Source: Pseudomonas donghuensis
Lineage (GTDB): Bacteria > Pseudomonadota > Gammaproteobacteria > Pseudomonadales > Pseudomonadaceae
DNA length: 47,127 nucleotides
Assembly: GCF_000259195.1 (NCBI RefSeq)
Contig: NZ_JH650757.1
Location: forward strand, 22,217 to 69,343
Direction: 5' to 3'
This document shows, in pieces, positions 23,707 through 32,848 of the stretch. The position numbers were made by a program, and so were the translations under genes. Every line of letters begins with the position of its first letter. Within the stretch, counting starts at the first letter, position 1. The notes below the pieces were generated by a model, which worked only from the letters and a program-made list of their open reading frames with translations, did no database searches and was not told the DNA's origin.

Positions 23707-24653
23707 TGGCCAAGATACTGACCCTGACCCTGAACCCGGCGCTGGACCTTACCGTCAGCCTCGACAGCCTGCATGCAGGTCAGGTCAACCGCAGCCAGGC
23801 GCAGCACAGCCACGCCGCCGGCAAGGGCCTGAACGTTGCCCAGGTGCTGGCCGACCTCGGCCATAGCGTGACCGTGGGCGGCTTTCTCGGCCGCGACAAC
23901 CTGGCGCCGTTCGAGGCCCTGATCGCCCGCCGTGGCTTTGCCGATTGCTTCGTGCGGGTGGCAGGCGAGACCCGTTGCAACATCAAACTGGTCGAAGCCA
24001 GCGGCCAGGTCACCGATATCAACGGCCCCGGCCCGCAGGTCGATGAGCAAGCGCGCCTGGAACTGCTGACCCGCCTTGAGCAGATCGCCCCCGGCCACGC
24101 TGCGGTGGTGGTCGCAGGCAGCCTGCCGCGTGGCATCAGCCCGCAGTGGCTGCAGATGCTTCTGGCCCGGCTCAAGGCCATGGGCCTGAAAGTGGCCCTG
24201 GACAGCAGCGGCGAAGCCTTGCGTGCCGGGCTTGCCTGCGCACCGTGGCTGGGCAAGCCGAACACCGACGAGCTGGGCGAAGTGCTCGGCAGTGCTGTGC
24301 ATGACTTTGCCCAGCAGCAACAAGCGGCGACCCGCCTGATCGGCCAGGGCGTCGAGCATGTGGTGGTGTCCCAGGGCGAGCAGGGGGTCAACTGGTTCTA
24401 CTCGGGCAGTGCCCTCGGCGCCGTGCCGCCCAAGGTCACGGTGGCCAGCACCGTCGGCGCGGGTGACTCGCTGCTGGCGGGCATGGTCCATGGCCTGCTG
24501 AGCGCCGATAGCCCTGCGCAAACCCTGCGCCGGGCTACGGCGATTGCCGCCCAGGCGGTGACCCAGATCGGCTTCGGTATTAACGACCGGGCACAACTGG
24601 CGCAGCTGGAAAGCCAGGTGCAGCTGACAGAACAACAAGAGGGTTGCAGATGA
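23706..24653 (+). CDS. fruK: 1-phosphofructokinase
   Basis: A 315-residue PfkB-family kinase that converts fructose-1-phosphate, produced by FruA, to fructose-1,6-bisphosphate. Seen: the N-terminal substrate region (TLNPALDLTVSLD, then AGKGLNVAQVLADLG), the PfkB signature VASTVGAGDSLLAGMVHG with catalytic Asp254, and length typical of the family. I chose the ATG at 23706, which shares a base with the fruB stop. The stop overlaps the fruA ATG (ATGA). By removing fructose-1-phosphate it would also lower the level of the Cra inducer. Confidence 0.95.
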   Translation: MAKILTLTLNPALDLTVSLDSLHAGQVNRSQAQHSHAAGKGLNVAQVLADLGHSVTVGGFLGRDNLAPFEALIARRGFADCFVRVAGETRCNIKLVEASGQVTDINGPGPQVDEQARLELLTRLEQIAPGHAAVVVAGSLPRGISPQWLQMLLARLKAMGLKVALDSSGEALRAGLACAPWLGKPNTDELGEVLGSAVHDFAQQQQAATRLIGQGVEHVVVSQGEQGVNWFYSGSALGAVPPKVTVASTVGAGDSLLAGMVHGLLSADSPAQTLRRATAIAAQAVTQIGFGINDRAQLAQLESQVQLTEQQEGCR

Positions 24654-26386
24654 ACATTGCCATCGTCACCGCCTGCCCCAATGGCCAGGTCTCCAGTGTG
24701 CTCAGTGCGCGCCTGCTGGAAGCGGCAGCGCTGCGCCAGGGCTGGAGCACCAGCGTCGAAGTGCACGACCCGCAGCAAGCCGAGCGCCAGCTGTCTGACG
24801 CCGCGATTGCCGCTGCCGACTGGGTGCTGGTGATCAACACCGGCCCACTGGACCTTCGCCGTTTTGCCGGCAAGCGGCTGTACCAGAGCACCCCGGCGCA
24901 AGCGCTGGCGGATGTGGAAAACTTTTTGCGTGAAGCGGCCGACAAGGCTGTGGTCTATCAGCCCGAAGCCGAGCAGGTGGCAGCCCCTGTCGAGCGCAGC
25001 GCCAAAGTCGTCGCGGTCACCGCGTGCCCGACTGGCGTCGCCCATACCTTCATGGCCGCCGAAGCGTTGCAGCAGGCGGCGCAGCAACTGGGCTACCAGC
25101 TCAGCGTCGAAACCCAGGGTTCGGTGGGGGCGCGCAATCCGTTGTCGGCAACGGCCATTGCCGAAGCCGATGTGGTGCTGCTGGCTGCCGACATCGAGGT
25201 GCCCACCGCGCGTTTTGCCGGCAAGCGCATTTATCGCTGCGGCACCGGCGTGGCCCTCAAGCAGGCCCAGGCCACGCTGAAAAAAGCCCTCGCTGAAGGC
25301 AGGGAGGAATCTGCCGCGCAAGGTGCCAGCGCCGCCCCGGCCCGCAGCGAGAAAACCGGGGTGTACAAGCACTTGCTCACCGGTGTGTCGTTCATGCTGC
25401 CGATGGTGGTGGCCGGTGGCTTGCTGATCGCGCTGTCGTTCGTCTTCGGTATCGAGGCCTACAAGGAGCCCGGCACCTTGCCGGCCGCATTGATGCAGAT
25501 CGGCGGCGAGGCGGCCTTCAAACTGATGGTGCCGTTGCTGGCCGGTTACATTGCCTATTCGATTGCCGACCGTCCGGGGCTGGCGCCGGGGATGATTGGC
25601 GGCCTGTTGGCCAGCACCCTGGGGGCGGGTTTTATCGGCGGTATCGTCGCCGGATTCCTGGCCGGTTACAGCGCCAAGGCCATCAGCCGCTGGGCGCGTT
25701 TGCCGACCAGCCTTGAAGCACTCAAGCCGATCCTGATCATCCCGCTGCTGGCCAGCCTGTTCACCGGCCTGGTGATGATCTATGTGGTCGGTAAACCAGT
25801 GGCTGGCATGCTCGAAGGCCTGACCCATTTTCTCGACAGCATGGGCACCACCAACGCGATTCTGCTCGGGGTGTTGCTCGGCGGGATGATGTGCGTCGAT
25901 TTGGGCGGGCCGATCAACAAGGCGGCCTATGCGTTTTCTGTCGGCCTGCTGGCCTCGCAGAGTTACGCGCCGATGGCCGCGACCATGGCCGCCGGTATGG
26001 TGCCGCCGATTGGCCTGGGCATCGCCAGCTTCATTGCCCGGCGCAAGTTCGCCCAGAGCGAGCGCGAAGCCGGCAAGGCGGCGCTGGTGCTGGGCTTGTG
26101 CTTTATCTCCGAGGGGGCGATTCCATTTGCCGCCAAGGACCCGCTGCGGGTGATCCCGGCCAGTGTCGTCGGCGGTGCGCTGACCGGCGCCTTGTCGATG
26201 TATTTCGGCTGCAAGCTGATGGCGCCCCATGGCGGCCTGTTCGTCATGCTGATCCCCAATGCGATCAACCATGCCTTGCTGTATCTGCTGGCGATCGTCG
26301 CCGGTAGCCTGCTGACGGCGCTGGTGTATGCAGTGCTCAAGCGCGGCGAAGGGGTGGAGCTGGCGGTGCAGCCGGCCAAGGCCTGA
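24650..26386 (+). CDS. fruA: Fructose-specific PTS permease FruA (EIIB'BC)
   Basis: A 578-residue inner-membrane permease that imports fructose as fructose-1-phosphate. An N-terminal IIB' domain keeps a cysteine (VTACPNG, Cys9). The true IIB follows with phospho-Cys126 (VTACPTGVAHTFMAAEAL). Then a linker rich in Ala and Glu, and the IIC membrane domain from about residue 240 (HLLTGVSFMLPMVVAGGLL, GGPINKAAYAF, FISEGAIPFAAKDP, MAPHGGLFV). The start at 24650 overlaps fruK by four bases; an upstream in-frame TTG is unlikely. It receives phosphate from the FruB EIIA domain. It is convergent with DUF3820, with stops directly abutting. Confidence 0.96.
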   Translation: MNIAIVTACPNGQVSSVLSARLLEAAALRQGWSTSVEVHDPQQAERQLSDAAIAAADWVLVINTGPLDLRRFAGKRLYQSTPAQALADVENFLREAADKAVVYQPEAEQVAAPVERSAKVVAVTACPTGVAHTFMAAEALQQAAQQLGYQLSVETQGSVGARNPLSATAIAEADVVLLAADIEVPTARFAGKRIYRCGTGVALKQAQATLKKALAEGREESAAQGASAAPARSEKTGVYKHLLTGVSFMLPMVVAGGLLIALSFVFGIEAYKEPGTLPAALMQIGGEAAFKLMVPLLAGYIAYSIADRPGLAPGMIGGLLASTLGAGFIGGIVAGFLAGYSAKAISRWARLPTSLEALKPILIIPLLASLFTGLVMIYVVGKPVAGMLEGLTHFLDSMGTTNAILLGVLLGGMMCVDLGGPINKAAYAFSVGLLASQSYAPMAATMAAGMVPPIGLGIASFIARRKFAQSEREAGKAALVLGLCFISEGAIPFAAKDPLRVIPASVVGGALTGALSMYFGCKLMAPHGGLFVMLIPNAINHALLYLLAIVAGSLLTALVYAVLKRGEGVELAVQPAKA

Positions 26387-26617
26387 TCAGTTGCGCGGGC
26401 GCGGGTGCTTCTTGCGCAGGGGCACCAGCAGGTCGCTCAGGCCGTTGTGATCGACCTCGTGCATCAGGGCCAGCAGGCCGCCCAGCTCGCCCTTGGGAAA
26501 GCCCTGGCGGGCGAACCAGTTGAGGTAGTGTCCCGGCAGGTCGGCAATCAGCCGGCCCTGGTATTTGCCGTAGGGCATTTCACGGGTGACCAGCAGGACG
26601 AGGGCTTCCGGGTTCAT
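26387..26617 (-). CDS. DUF3820 family protein
   Basis: A 76-residue basic protein, from ATG 26617 (MNPEALVLLVTREMPYGKYQ). The PYGKYQGRLIADLPGHYLNW core, then FPKGELGGLLALMHEVDHNGL, is the DUF3820 signature also found as a domain near exonuclease proteins; function is unknown, and a nucleic-acid role has been proposed. In-frame sequence further upstream to 26689 looks non-coding. It follows fruA convergently, as I recall from other P. putida genomes. Confidence 0.85.
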   Translation of the reverse strand: MNPEALVLLVTREMPYGKYQGRLIADLPGHYLNWFARQGFPKGELGGLLALMHEVDHNGLSDLLVPLRKKHPRPRN

Positions 26618-26765
26618 GGCAAGGGTATTCTTGGGATGGATGGGCGCCAACATACATGCAATCTGCATGAAGGCCAAAGGACAGTTCATGCAGAACGCGT
26701 GAAAGTCATAAGTTCATTTAATTTCAAGCTATTGAAAATTAAAGATATTTTCTAAGCTCTCAGGC

Positions 26766-26781
26766 TGGCACGAACCCTGCT
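26766..26781 (+). promoter_or_regulatory. Sigma-54 (-24/-12) promoter of the DUF2383 gene
   Basis: tggcacgaaccctgct matches the consensus TGGCACG-N4-TTGCW except for one base. GG and GC are ten bases apart as required. The predicted start of transcription is about 30 bp before the ATG at 26822. Confidence 0.75.
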
Positions 26782-26821
26782 CCGATCTATTGCATCTTCC
26801 CTCATGCAAAGGAGCAATGTC

Positions 26822-27298
26822 ATGACTACTCCCAACAAAGAAGTCGTCTCGGTTCTCAACGAACTGATCGAATTCAGCAAGGATGGCGAAAAGGGTTTCA
26901 AAACCTCTGCCGAGGATGTGAAGAATCCGGAGCTGAAAAGCTATTTCATCCAGCGTTCTGGTGAGTGCGGTAGCGCCGCTGTGGAACTGCAGCAGCAAGT
27001 GCGTATCCTCGGTGGTGATCCGGAAACCTCGACCAGCGTCAGCGGTGACCTGCACCGTGGCTGGGTCAACCTGAAGTCGATGCTCACCGGCAAGGATGAA
27101 GAAGCGGTGCTCAACGAAGTCGAGCGCGGCGAGGACCATGCTCTCAAAGCCTACAAGGACGCCCTGGAAACACTGGCCCGCCTCAACACCCTGCCAAGCA
27201 GCGAGGTCTATGCCCTGGTTGAACGTCAGTACCATGGCGTGCAGCGCAACCATGACCAGGTCAAGGCCCTGCGCAACCAGGCGCGCGCCAAGTCTTAA
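26822..27298 (+). CDS. PA2169-family four-helix-bundle protein (DUF2383)
   Basis: A 158-residue soluble helical protein, starting MTTPNKEVVSVLNELIEFSK after ggagcaatg. The pattern (DGEKGFKTSAEDV, SYFIQRSGECGSAAVELQQQV, NEVERGEDHALKAYKDAL) is the DUF2383 four-helix bundle, ferritin-like in topology. It has been linked to stress conditions in Pseudomonas, but its role is undefined. It is monocistronic, with a strong sigma-54 promoter element upstream, which suggests control by an unidentified enhancer-binding protein. The stop overlaps that of the convergent diguanylate cyclase through TTAA. Confidence 0.85.
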   Translation: MTTPNKEVVSVLNELIEFSKDGEKGFKTSAEDVKNPELKSYFIQRSGECGSAAVELQQQVRILGGDPETSTSVSGDLHRGWVNLKSMLTGKDEEAVLNEVERGEDHALKAYKDALETLARLNTLPSSEVYALVERQYHGVQRNHDQVKALRNQARAKS

Positions 27299-28794
27299 GC
27301 GGCTACTTCGACCCGGTTGCGACCGTTGCCCTTGGCACGGTAAAGCGCCTCATCGGCATCGCCCAGCAAGGTCGCAAGCTCTTGCTGGGCGCCTGGCGTG
27401 TGGCAACCGATGCCAATGCTGACGGTGACCGGTGCGGTGTCATCGGCAAATGGCGGCAGCGCCTCGACAGCGGCACGAATGCGCTCAGCCAGGAGCCGGG
27501 CACCGGGCAGTTCGGTCTCCGGCAACACCACCAGAAACTCCTCCCCACCGTAGCGTGCGGCCAGGTCGGCCGGGCGGCGGATGCTGCTGGCGATGGCGCT
27601 GGCCACCTGGCGCAAGGCGGCATCCCCACCCGGGTGCCCGTGGCGCTCGTTGAAGGCCTTGAAGTGATCGACGTCGATCATCAACACCGCCAGCGGCCGG
27701 GCATTGCGCAGGCTGCGCGCCCATTCCTGGCGCAGCACCTGGTCCAGGCGCCGGCGGTTGGCCAGGCCCGTCAGGCTGTCGGTGGCGGCGAGGGCGGCCA
27801 GGCCTTGTTCGGCGCTGTGCCGGCGACGCAGTTCGCGGCCCAGCAGCAAGGTCAGCCAGAGAATACCGATGCACAGCACGCCGGTGGCCACGCTGACCAG
27901 CACCGCTGTGCGCCGCCACGACTGGAACACTTCGTCGGCGGAGTGCGCAACGATAACGATCAGCGGCAGGTCGCCGACCCGGGCGAAGGTGAACAGGCGT
28001 TGTTTGCCGGTGCGCGTGGAGACCCCGGCAAAGGTGCCGCTGACATCCGCGCGCATGCGCTGAAAGTTCGGCCGGTCGCTGTAATTCTGGCCGATGCGCG
28101 GCTCGTCGGGCGTAGCCGGGTGACGCACCAACAGCACGCCGTCGGTGTTCATCAGGTTGATACTGCTGTCGCTGCCGATGTCCAGGCGCTGGAACAGCGT
28201 GCTGAAGTACGACAGGCGCAAGGCCCCGGCAGCGACCCCGAGAAATTCCCCGTGGGGCCCGGAGATACGCCGGCTGAAGCTGATGCACCAGTCCAGGTCG
28301 CCCAGCCGCGCTTTGAACGGCTGGCCAATCAGCAACCCCAGGTTGGGGTTGTCGCGGTGTTGCTGGAAGTCCTTGCTGTTGGCGAAATTGGCCTGGCGCG
28401 GGATGGCGCTGGTGGAGTCGGCGACCACATCACCCTTGGCGTCGAGCCAGAGGATATCGCCGCGCACCGGTGCGGTAACGGCTTGGTTGAACAGAATCTG
28501 TTGGCGCAGCTCGGTGGGCACCGCGAGCAGTTCCGGGCGCTGTATGGCCCAGATCAGGCTTTGCAGGGAGAGGTCATAGAGTTCGACATTGCGCACGATG
28601 TCGCTTTCGATCAGTTGCACGATATTGCTGGCCGAGCGCGCGGCGGCCTGTTCGGCGCTGCTGCGTTCGCGCATCAACAGGAAGGTGACGATGGCGACGA
28701 TGGCGAGCACTGCAAGGCAACTGCCCAGATTGAGGATCAGCTCCGGATGAGACTTGTACAGGGCGGATCGCTGGGATCGGGTGGGCAACGTCAT
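27295..28794 (-). CDS. Diguanylate cyclase with periplasmic sensor domain
   Basis: A 499-residue inner-membrane protein that should make cyclic di-GMP. A first transmembrane helix (about 20-40), a periplasmic Cache/PDC-type domain (about 45-285), a second helix (about 290-320), then GGDEF. The active site is GGEEF at 416-420, a functional variant. An inhibitory RxxD site (RPAD, 407-410) lies five residues before it, so product feedback is likely. I chose ATG 28794 (MTLPTRSQ); the longer frame to 28878 lacks support. The ligand is unknown. Confidence 0.9.
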   Translation of the reverse strand: MTLPTRSQRSALYKSHPELILNLGSCLAVLAIVAIVTFLLMRERSSAEQAAARSASNIVQLIESDIVRNVELYDLSLQSLIWAIQRPELLAVPTELRQQILFNQAVTAPVRGDILWLDAKGDVVADSTSAIPRQANFANSKDFQQHRDNPNLGLLIGQPFKARLGDLDWCISFSRRISGPHGEFLGVAAGALRLSYFSTLFQRLDIGSDSSINLMNTDGVLLVRHPATPDEPRIGQNYSDRPNFQRMRADVSGTFAGVSTRTGKQRLFTFARVGDLPLIVIVAHSADEVFQSWRRTAVLVSVATGVLCIGILWLTLLLGRELRRRHSAEQGLAALAATDSLTGLANRRRLDQVLRQEWARSLRNARPLAVLMIDVDHFKAFNERHGHPGGDAALRQVASAIASSIRRPADLAARYGGEEFLVVLPETELPGARLLAERIRAAVEALPPFADDTAPVTVSIGIGCHTPGAQQELATLLGDADEALYRAKGNGRNRVEVAA

Positions 28795-28950
28795 GGTCAC
28801 TAATGCCGAAGACCGTCTAGAAAGTGCGGTGTTACTGCGCGGCGGCCGTATTCTAGGGGGGCAGGGATTGTCGGACAAGGATTTAATCGTGTCTTCTGAC
28901 GAGTAGATGCAACTGTTTGCGGTGAGAGCAACTGTCGGTCATCTGGTTAA

Positions 28951-29038
28951 CTGTGGGAGCCGGCCTTGCCGGCGATGGGGTGCGTAGCACCCCCGGCCCG
29001 GCTATGCCGGGCATCGCCAGCAAGGCTGGCTCCCACAG
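28951..29038. repeat. REP pair with central GC-rich palindrome
   Basis: ctgtgggagccggccttgcc at the left and aaggctggctcccacag at the right form long inverted arms. The middle contains tgcgtagca and ccggcccggctatgccggg. It lies between the diguanylate cyclase start and the IS110 relic. Confidence 0.85.
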
Positions 29039-29052
29039 GGACTCAACCGCCT

Positions 29053-29200
29053 TCAAGCCGGCTGTTCTCGCCAGGGTGTTCCGCTTTTGAGCATGGCATT
29101 CAATCGCACGATCAATACCCGCATGCACGCAACCACCGCCACTTTCGCGCACTCGTAGCCGCCCGTGGCTTCAAGCAAAACCTCTAGGCACCTCGGATTA
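29053..29200 (-). mobile_element. Internally deleted relic of an IS110-family transposase
   Basis: On the minus strand one continuous frame reads CLEVLLEATGGYE, then CAKVAVVACMRVLIVRLNAML, KSGTPWREQPA, stop (TGA at 29053-29055). The first part is the EATGGYE motif of the IS110 N-terminal DEDD domain. The second is the typical IS110 C-terminus (lAlvACMRKLL..LNAM...TPW). The roughly 200 or more residues normally between them are missing, so two ends of the gene were joined by a deletion. It cannot be functional. It sits beside a REP pair, a frequent target for Pseudomonas IS110 elements. Confidence 0.7.
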
Positions 29201-29241
29201 GCAACTTGTCATTCACCGCTCCCACTACCGGGTTGGGGCGA

Positions 29242-30573
29242 TCAGAAAATGTTCAGCGGGTAGTCAACGATCACCCGGTACTCGTCGACATCGCTGTCGA
29301 TATGCGAGTAGCCCTGGGTGCCACGGTGCGAGGCCCAGCGCAGCAGCACCGAGAGATCCTTGAGCTGGCCTTCCTGGAACACGTACTGCAGGTCGACGTC
29401 ACGTTCCCAGTGCTGGGCGTTCTCGCCATCGGCGTTGTACCAGTGGCCGTAGCCGACGCTGTTGGGGTCGACCTTGCTCATGTCCAGCTCACCGCGCGAG
29501 TAGGACACAATCGAGGTCAGCCCCGGGATGCCGGCCCCGGCGAAGTCATAGGCGTACTTGAGCTTCCACGAACGCTCGTTGGGGCCGTTGAAGTCCGAGT
29601 AGATCTGCGAGTTGTCCAGGAAGATGCTGTCACCCTGGTTGATGTAGTCGAACGGGGTGTTGCCGTTGACCCGCTGGTACACCGCGGTAAGGCTGTTGTA
29701 GCCGACGTTGACGGTGAAGTGCAGGCTGTAGGTGTTGTTGTCGATGTGCCCGAGCAGCGCCTGGCCGGTGTCCTGGGTGTGATAGAAGTGCAGGCCCGGG
29801 TTGAGGCTGACCAGCTCGTTGAGCTGCCAGGTGTAGTCGACATCGAAGTAGTACTGGTTCCAGATGTCCTTGAGCTCGGCGGCATACAGGCTCGAGGTCA
29901 GGTTCGGCACGCCGCTCCAGGCCACGCCGGCCCAGTTCAGGTGACGGCTGTCGCGCTCGTCCTGCAGCTTGCCGTAGAAGGTGTCGATACGCCGGTGGCC
30001 GCTCTGGTTGTAGGGCTTGGTGAAGCTGGCTTGACCGGCTTCGAGCATCACCCCGTCAAAGCTGTTGTTGGTGAGGCTGACGCCGCGGAAGGTCTGCGGC
30101 AGCATGCGCGACTCGCCACCGGCGATCACCGGGTTGGTGAGGAACAGGTCGCCGGCCTTGAGCACGGTGTCAAACGCCTTGAGCTTGAGCGCAGCACCGG
30201 CGGTGGAGAACGAATCATGGGCCTTGCCCGGTTCGCCATCACCCTTGGTGTTGATCGGCAGGATGCTGGAACCGGAGGTGCCGCCTCCGCCGTCGAGTTT
30301 CAGCCCGAGCATGGCGTGGGCATCGAGGCCGAAACCGACCGTGCCCGGGGTGTAGCCCGATTCGAACTTGCCGAGAAAACCCTGACCCCATTCGCGGTTG
30401 TCACGCACACCCGGCAGCAGCTGGTTGCGGTTCAGGTAGTAGTTGCGTGCGTGCACGTTGAGACTCGACCCTTCGATAAAACCTTCGGCCTTTTCCTCGT
30501 CGGCCTGGGCAGTGAAGGGCATCGTTGCAGCCAATGCAACGAACAGCGGGGTGAAGCGTAAAGCAGTGTTCAC
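29242..30573 (-). CDS. OprD-family outer-membrane porin
   Basis: A 443-residue, 18-stranded porin for small organic substrates. It starts at GTG 30573 with aaggag nine bases upstream. Signal peptide [20 protein letters not shown], cleaved near TAQA. The mature protein opens [18 protein letters not shown] and has the alternating beta pattern with [17 protein letters not shown]-like [19 protein letters not shown] and the basic-ladder regions, and ends in the terminal Phe (DYPLNIF) required for outer-membrane assembly. No adjacent catabolic operon indicates the substrate, so it cannot be placed among OccD/OccK types with certainty. Confidence 0.92.
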   Translation of the reverse strand: MNTALRFTPLFVALAATMPFTAQADEEKAEGFIEGSSLNVHARNYYLNRNQLLPGVRDNREWGQGFLGKFESGYTPGTVGFGLDAHAMLGLKLDGGGGTSGSSILPINTKGDGEPGKAHDSFSTAGAALKLKAFDTVLKAGDLFLTNPVIAGGESRMLPQTFRGVSLTNNSFDGVMLEAGQASFTKPYNQSGHRRIDTFYGKLQDERDSRHLNWAGVAWSGVPNLTSSLYAAELKDIWNQYYFDVDYTWQLNELVSLNPGLHFYHTQDTGQALLGHIDNNTYSLHFTVNVGYNSLTAVYQRVNGNTPFDYINQGDSIFLDNSQIYSDFNGPNERSWKLKYAYDFAGAGIPGLTSIVSYSRGELDMSKVDPNSVGYGHWYNADGENAQHWERDVDLQYVFQEGQLKDLSVLLRWASHRGTQGYSHIDSDVDEYRVIVDYPLNIF

Positions 30574-30674
30574 CGGTGTGGACTCCTTGGGGTGAATGTA
30601 CGGCAGTTTTTATTGTACGAAAGACGTTCTTGTCATGAACAAACGAGCCAGCGCGCTGGCACTTTTCGACACAC

Positions 30675-30705
30675 GAAAAAAAAGCCGCTGATCGGCAGCG
30701 GCTTT
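30675..30705 (-). terminator. Intrinsic terminator of the small secreted-protein gene
   Basis: Minus-strand stem aaagccgctg / cagcggcttt with a five-base loop and a run of eight Ts (TTTTTTTT ending in cgtg). Ends the transcript of the gene at 30780-30995, before the oprD promoter. Confidence 0.9.
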
Positions 30706-30779
30706 GAAAGACAACCGCACAGGCATTCAAGTCACCTGTGCAGCCATCGAGGGAGTCGAAGGGGTGAAACGGGGCCCGA

Positions 30780-30995
30780 TCAGCTCTCGGACGCGTCATC
30801 CGCATCAGCCTTTGCAGCGGTCTGTTCCAGGCCCTGGGCCTGCTCGGACTGGTGCTTGGCGATGACCTCCTGAAGAACCGTGGCACGCTCGGCGTTACGG
30901 GCAACAAAAGCCTGGGATTCTTCAGCCATGGCCAGTGGCGACAGCAACAGGGAGGACAGGACGAATACGCTGGCAACACCCATACTGTTGGACAT
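30780..30995 (-). CDS. Small secreted helical protein of unknown function
   Basis: A 71-residue precursor. The ATG at 30995 (MSNSMGVASVFVLSSLLLSP) gives a clear Sec signal peptide cleaved after AMA. The 45-residue mature part is charged and helical (EESQAFVARNAERATVLQEV, then IAKHQSEQAQGLEQ, and an acidic ADADDASES end). No cysteines. It is probably periplasmic. An in-frame extension to 31112 is probably untranslated. A strong terminator follows, so it is a complete single-gene unit. I do not recognise a family. Confidence 0.6.
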   Translation of the reverse strand: MSNSMGVASVFVLSSLLLSPLAMAEESQAFVARNAERATVLQEVIAKHQSEQAQGLEQTAAKADADDASES

Positions 30996-31185
30996 TTGCA
31001 ACAACCTTCTTGCTTGGCAAGTGTGAAGTAGGTCTGAGTAAATTAGTCGGAAATGGCTGAAAGAAACAGTTACTTTTGGGATAAGCACTGTTGCGTCAAA
31101 GGTAATAGTCATTGAATTTGCGTTGGCTTCAATCGCGGGCTACCCCGCGACCGGTAGTGGCCAAGTGCCAATATCCTGCGCTGGA

Positions 31186-31212
31186 TCAAGGTTGGGCAAA
31201 AAATTGCCACTA
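31186..31212 (+). promoter_or_regulatory. Sigma-28 (FliA)-like promoter of the chemoreceptor gene
   Basis: tcaag, 15 bases, gccacta: close to the Pseudomonas FliA pattern TCAAG-N15-GCCGATA. The start codon is 47 bp further on. Confidence 0.5.
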
Positions 31213-31258
31213 AAGTCGTACGCCCTGCCGATTCTCCCGACAATAACGAGTGCCTCCG

Positions 31259-32842
31259 ATGAAGAGCAATTTGCCTGTGACCGGTCGCAATGTGGATTAT
31301 CCCGGTGACGCCAATATCCTTTCCACCACTGACCTGACCAGCCAGATCACTTACGCCAATGACGACTTCATCAAGGTCAGTGGTTTTACCCGCGAAGAGC
31401 TGATAGGCAGCGCCCACCATATCGTCCGCCACCCGGACATGCCGCCCCAGGCCTTCGCACAAATGTGGCAGACACTGAAAAGTGGCCAGTCGTGGATGGG
31501 GCTGGTGAAGAACCGTTGCAAGAACGGTGATCACTATTGGGTCAGCGCGTTCGTCACGCCCATCTCCAGCAATGGCCAGGCCGTGGAGTATCAGTCGGTG
31601 CGGACCAAGCCCAGTGCCGAGCAGGTCGAGGCCGCCGAGCGCTGCTACGCGAGGATGTGCAGCGGTCCGCTGCGCTGGTGGCAGCGTTTGCCGGTGGTTG
31701 GTTTGGCCTGGCAACTGTGGGGCGGGGTGACCCTGGCGCTGGCGGCGGTGTTCGCTTTCAGCCGGCTGCTGTTGCCGGCCCTGCCATGGCAAGGTGTGCT
31801 GGAACTGATCCTGGCCAGTGGCCTGGCGGCCTTGATGATCTTCATCGCCTTGCGCCCGCTCGAGCGTTTGCGCGTCCAGGCCCAGGCCATCGCCGACAAC
31901 CCCTTGAGCCAGCAGCTGTACACCGGTCGGCGCGACGGCATTGGCCAGATCGACTTTGCCCTGCGCATGCTCAAGGGCCAGTTGGGCGCGGTGGTCGGCC
32001 GTATAGGCGACACCTCGCGGCGCCTGGCCGGGCATACCGGTAGCCTGGCTCAATCGCTGCAAAGCAGTCACAGCAACAGCCTGGAACAACAGAGCGAAGC
32101 CGATCAGGTGGCCACTGCGATCAACCAGATGGCCGCCAGCGTCGCCCAGGTCGCCAGCAGTGCCCAGCAAGCCTCCCAGGCCGCCGACCAGGCCGAGGGT
32201 GAAACCCAGGCCGGGCATCAACTGGTCGACCTCAACCGCAGCGCCATCCAGAACCTGGCCAATTCGCTGAGCTCGGCCACTGAAGTTATCCACAATCTGG
32301 AAAGCCACAGCAGCGAGATCACCGGGGTGCTGGAGGTGATTCGCGGCATCGCCGAGCAGACCAACCTGTTGGCCCTCAATGCCGCCATCGAAGCGGCCCG
32401 GGCCGGTGATCAGGGCCGCGGTTTTGCCGTGGTCGCCGACGAGGTACGCGGCCTGGCCCAGCGCACCGCGCAGTCGACCCACGAAATCCAGCGGATGATC
32501 AGCGCCTTGCAAAATGGCGCGCGTGAAGCGGTGCAGGTCATGCAGCAGAGCAGCGAACATGCCGGGCACAGTGTCGAGCAGGCCCAGCGCGCCGCCAGTG
32601 CCCTGGACGGCATCAGCCTGCGGGTCAACCAGATCAGCGAAATGAGCCTGCAGATCGCCGCGGCGGTAGAGCAGCAGAGCCAGGTCAGCGAGAACATCAA
32701 CCGCAACATCATCAGCATCCGCCAGGCCAGCGAAGCCACGGTGCAGGTCGGCCAGCAGAGCCACCTGAGCGCCACCGACGTGGCCGGGCTGGCGCAGGAC
32801 CTGCGCCGGCTGGCGGATGAATTCTGGCGGCGTTGTCAGTAG
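31259..32842 (+). CDS. Aer-like methyl-accepting chemotaxis protein (PAS-MCP)
   Basis: A 527-residue chemoreceptor with a cytoplasmic N-terminal PAS domain ([40 protein letters not shown]), as in Aer aerotaxis receptors that bind FAD. A membrane hairpin (about 150-195) lacks a large periplasmic domain, as in Aer. A HAMP-like linker follows, then the MCP signalling domain with the conserved hairpin tip ([41 protein letters not shown], abbreviated) that contacts CheA and CheW. No C-terminal methyltransferase-docking pentapeptide. A sigma-28-like promoter upstream ties it to the motility regulon. Confidence 0.9.
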   Translation: MKSNLPVTGRNVDYPGDANILSTTDLTSQITYANDDFIKVSGFTREELIGSAHHIVRHPDMPPQAFAQMWQTLKSGQSWMGLVKNRCKNGDHYWVSAFVTPISSNGQAVEYQSVRTKPSAEQVEAAERCYARMCSGPLRWWQRLPVVGLAWQLWGGVTLALAAVFAFSRLLLPALPWQGVLELILASGLAALMIFIALRPLERLRVQAQAIADNPLSQQLYTGRRDGIGQIDFALRMLKGQLGAVVGRIGDTSRRLAGHTGSLAQSLQSSHSNSLEQQSEADQVATAINQMAASVAQVASSAQQASQAADQAEGETQAGHQLVDLNRSAIQNLANSLSSATEVIHNLESHSSEITGVLEVIRGIAEQTNLLALNAAIEAARAGDQGRGFAVVADEVRGLAQRTAQSTHEIQRMISALQNGAREAVQVMQQSSEHAGHSVEQAQRAASALDGISLRVNQISEMSLQIAAAVEQQSQVSENINRNIISIRQASEATVQVGQQSHLSATDVAGLAQDLRRLADEFWRRCQ

Positions 32843-32848
32843 GGCGGT

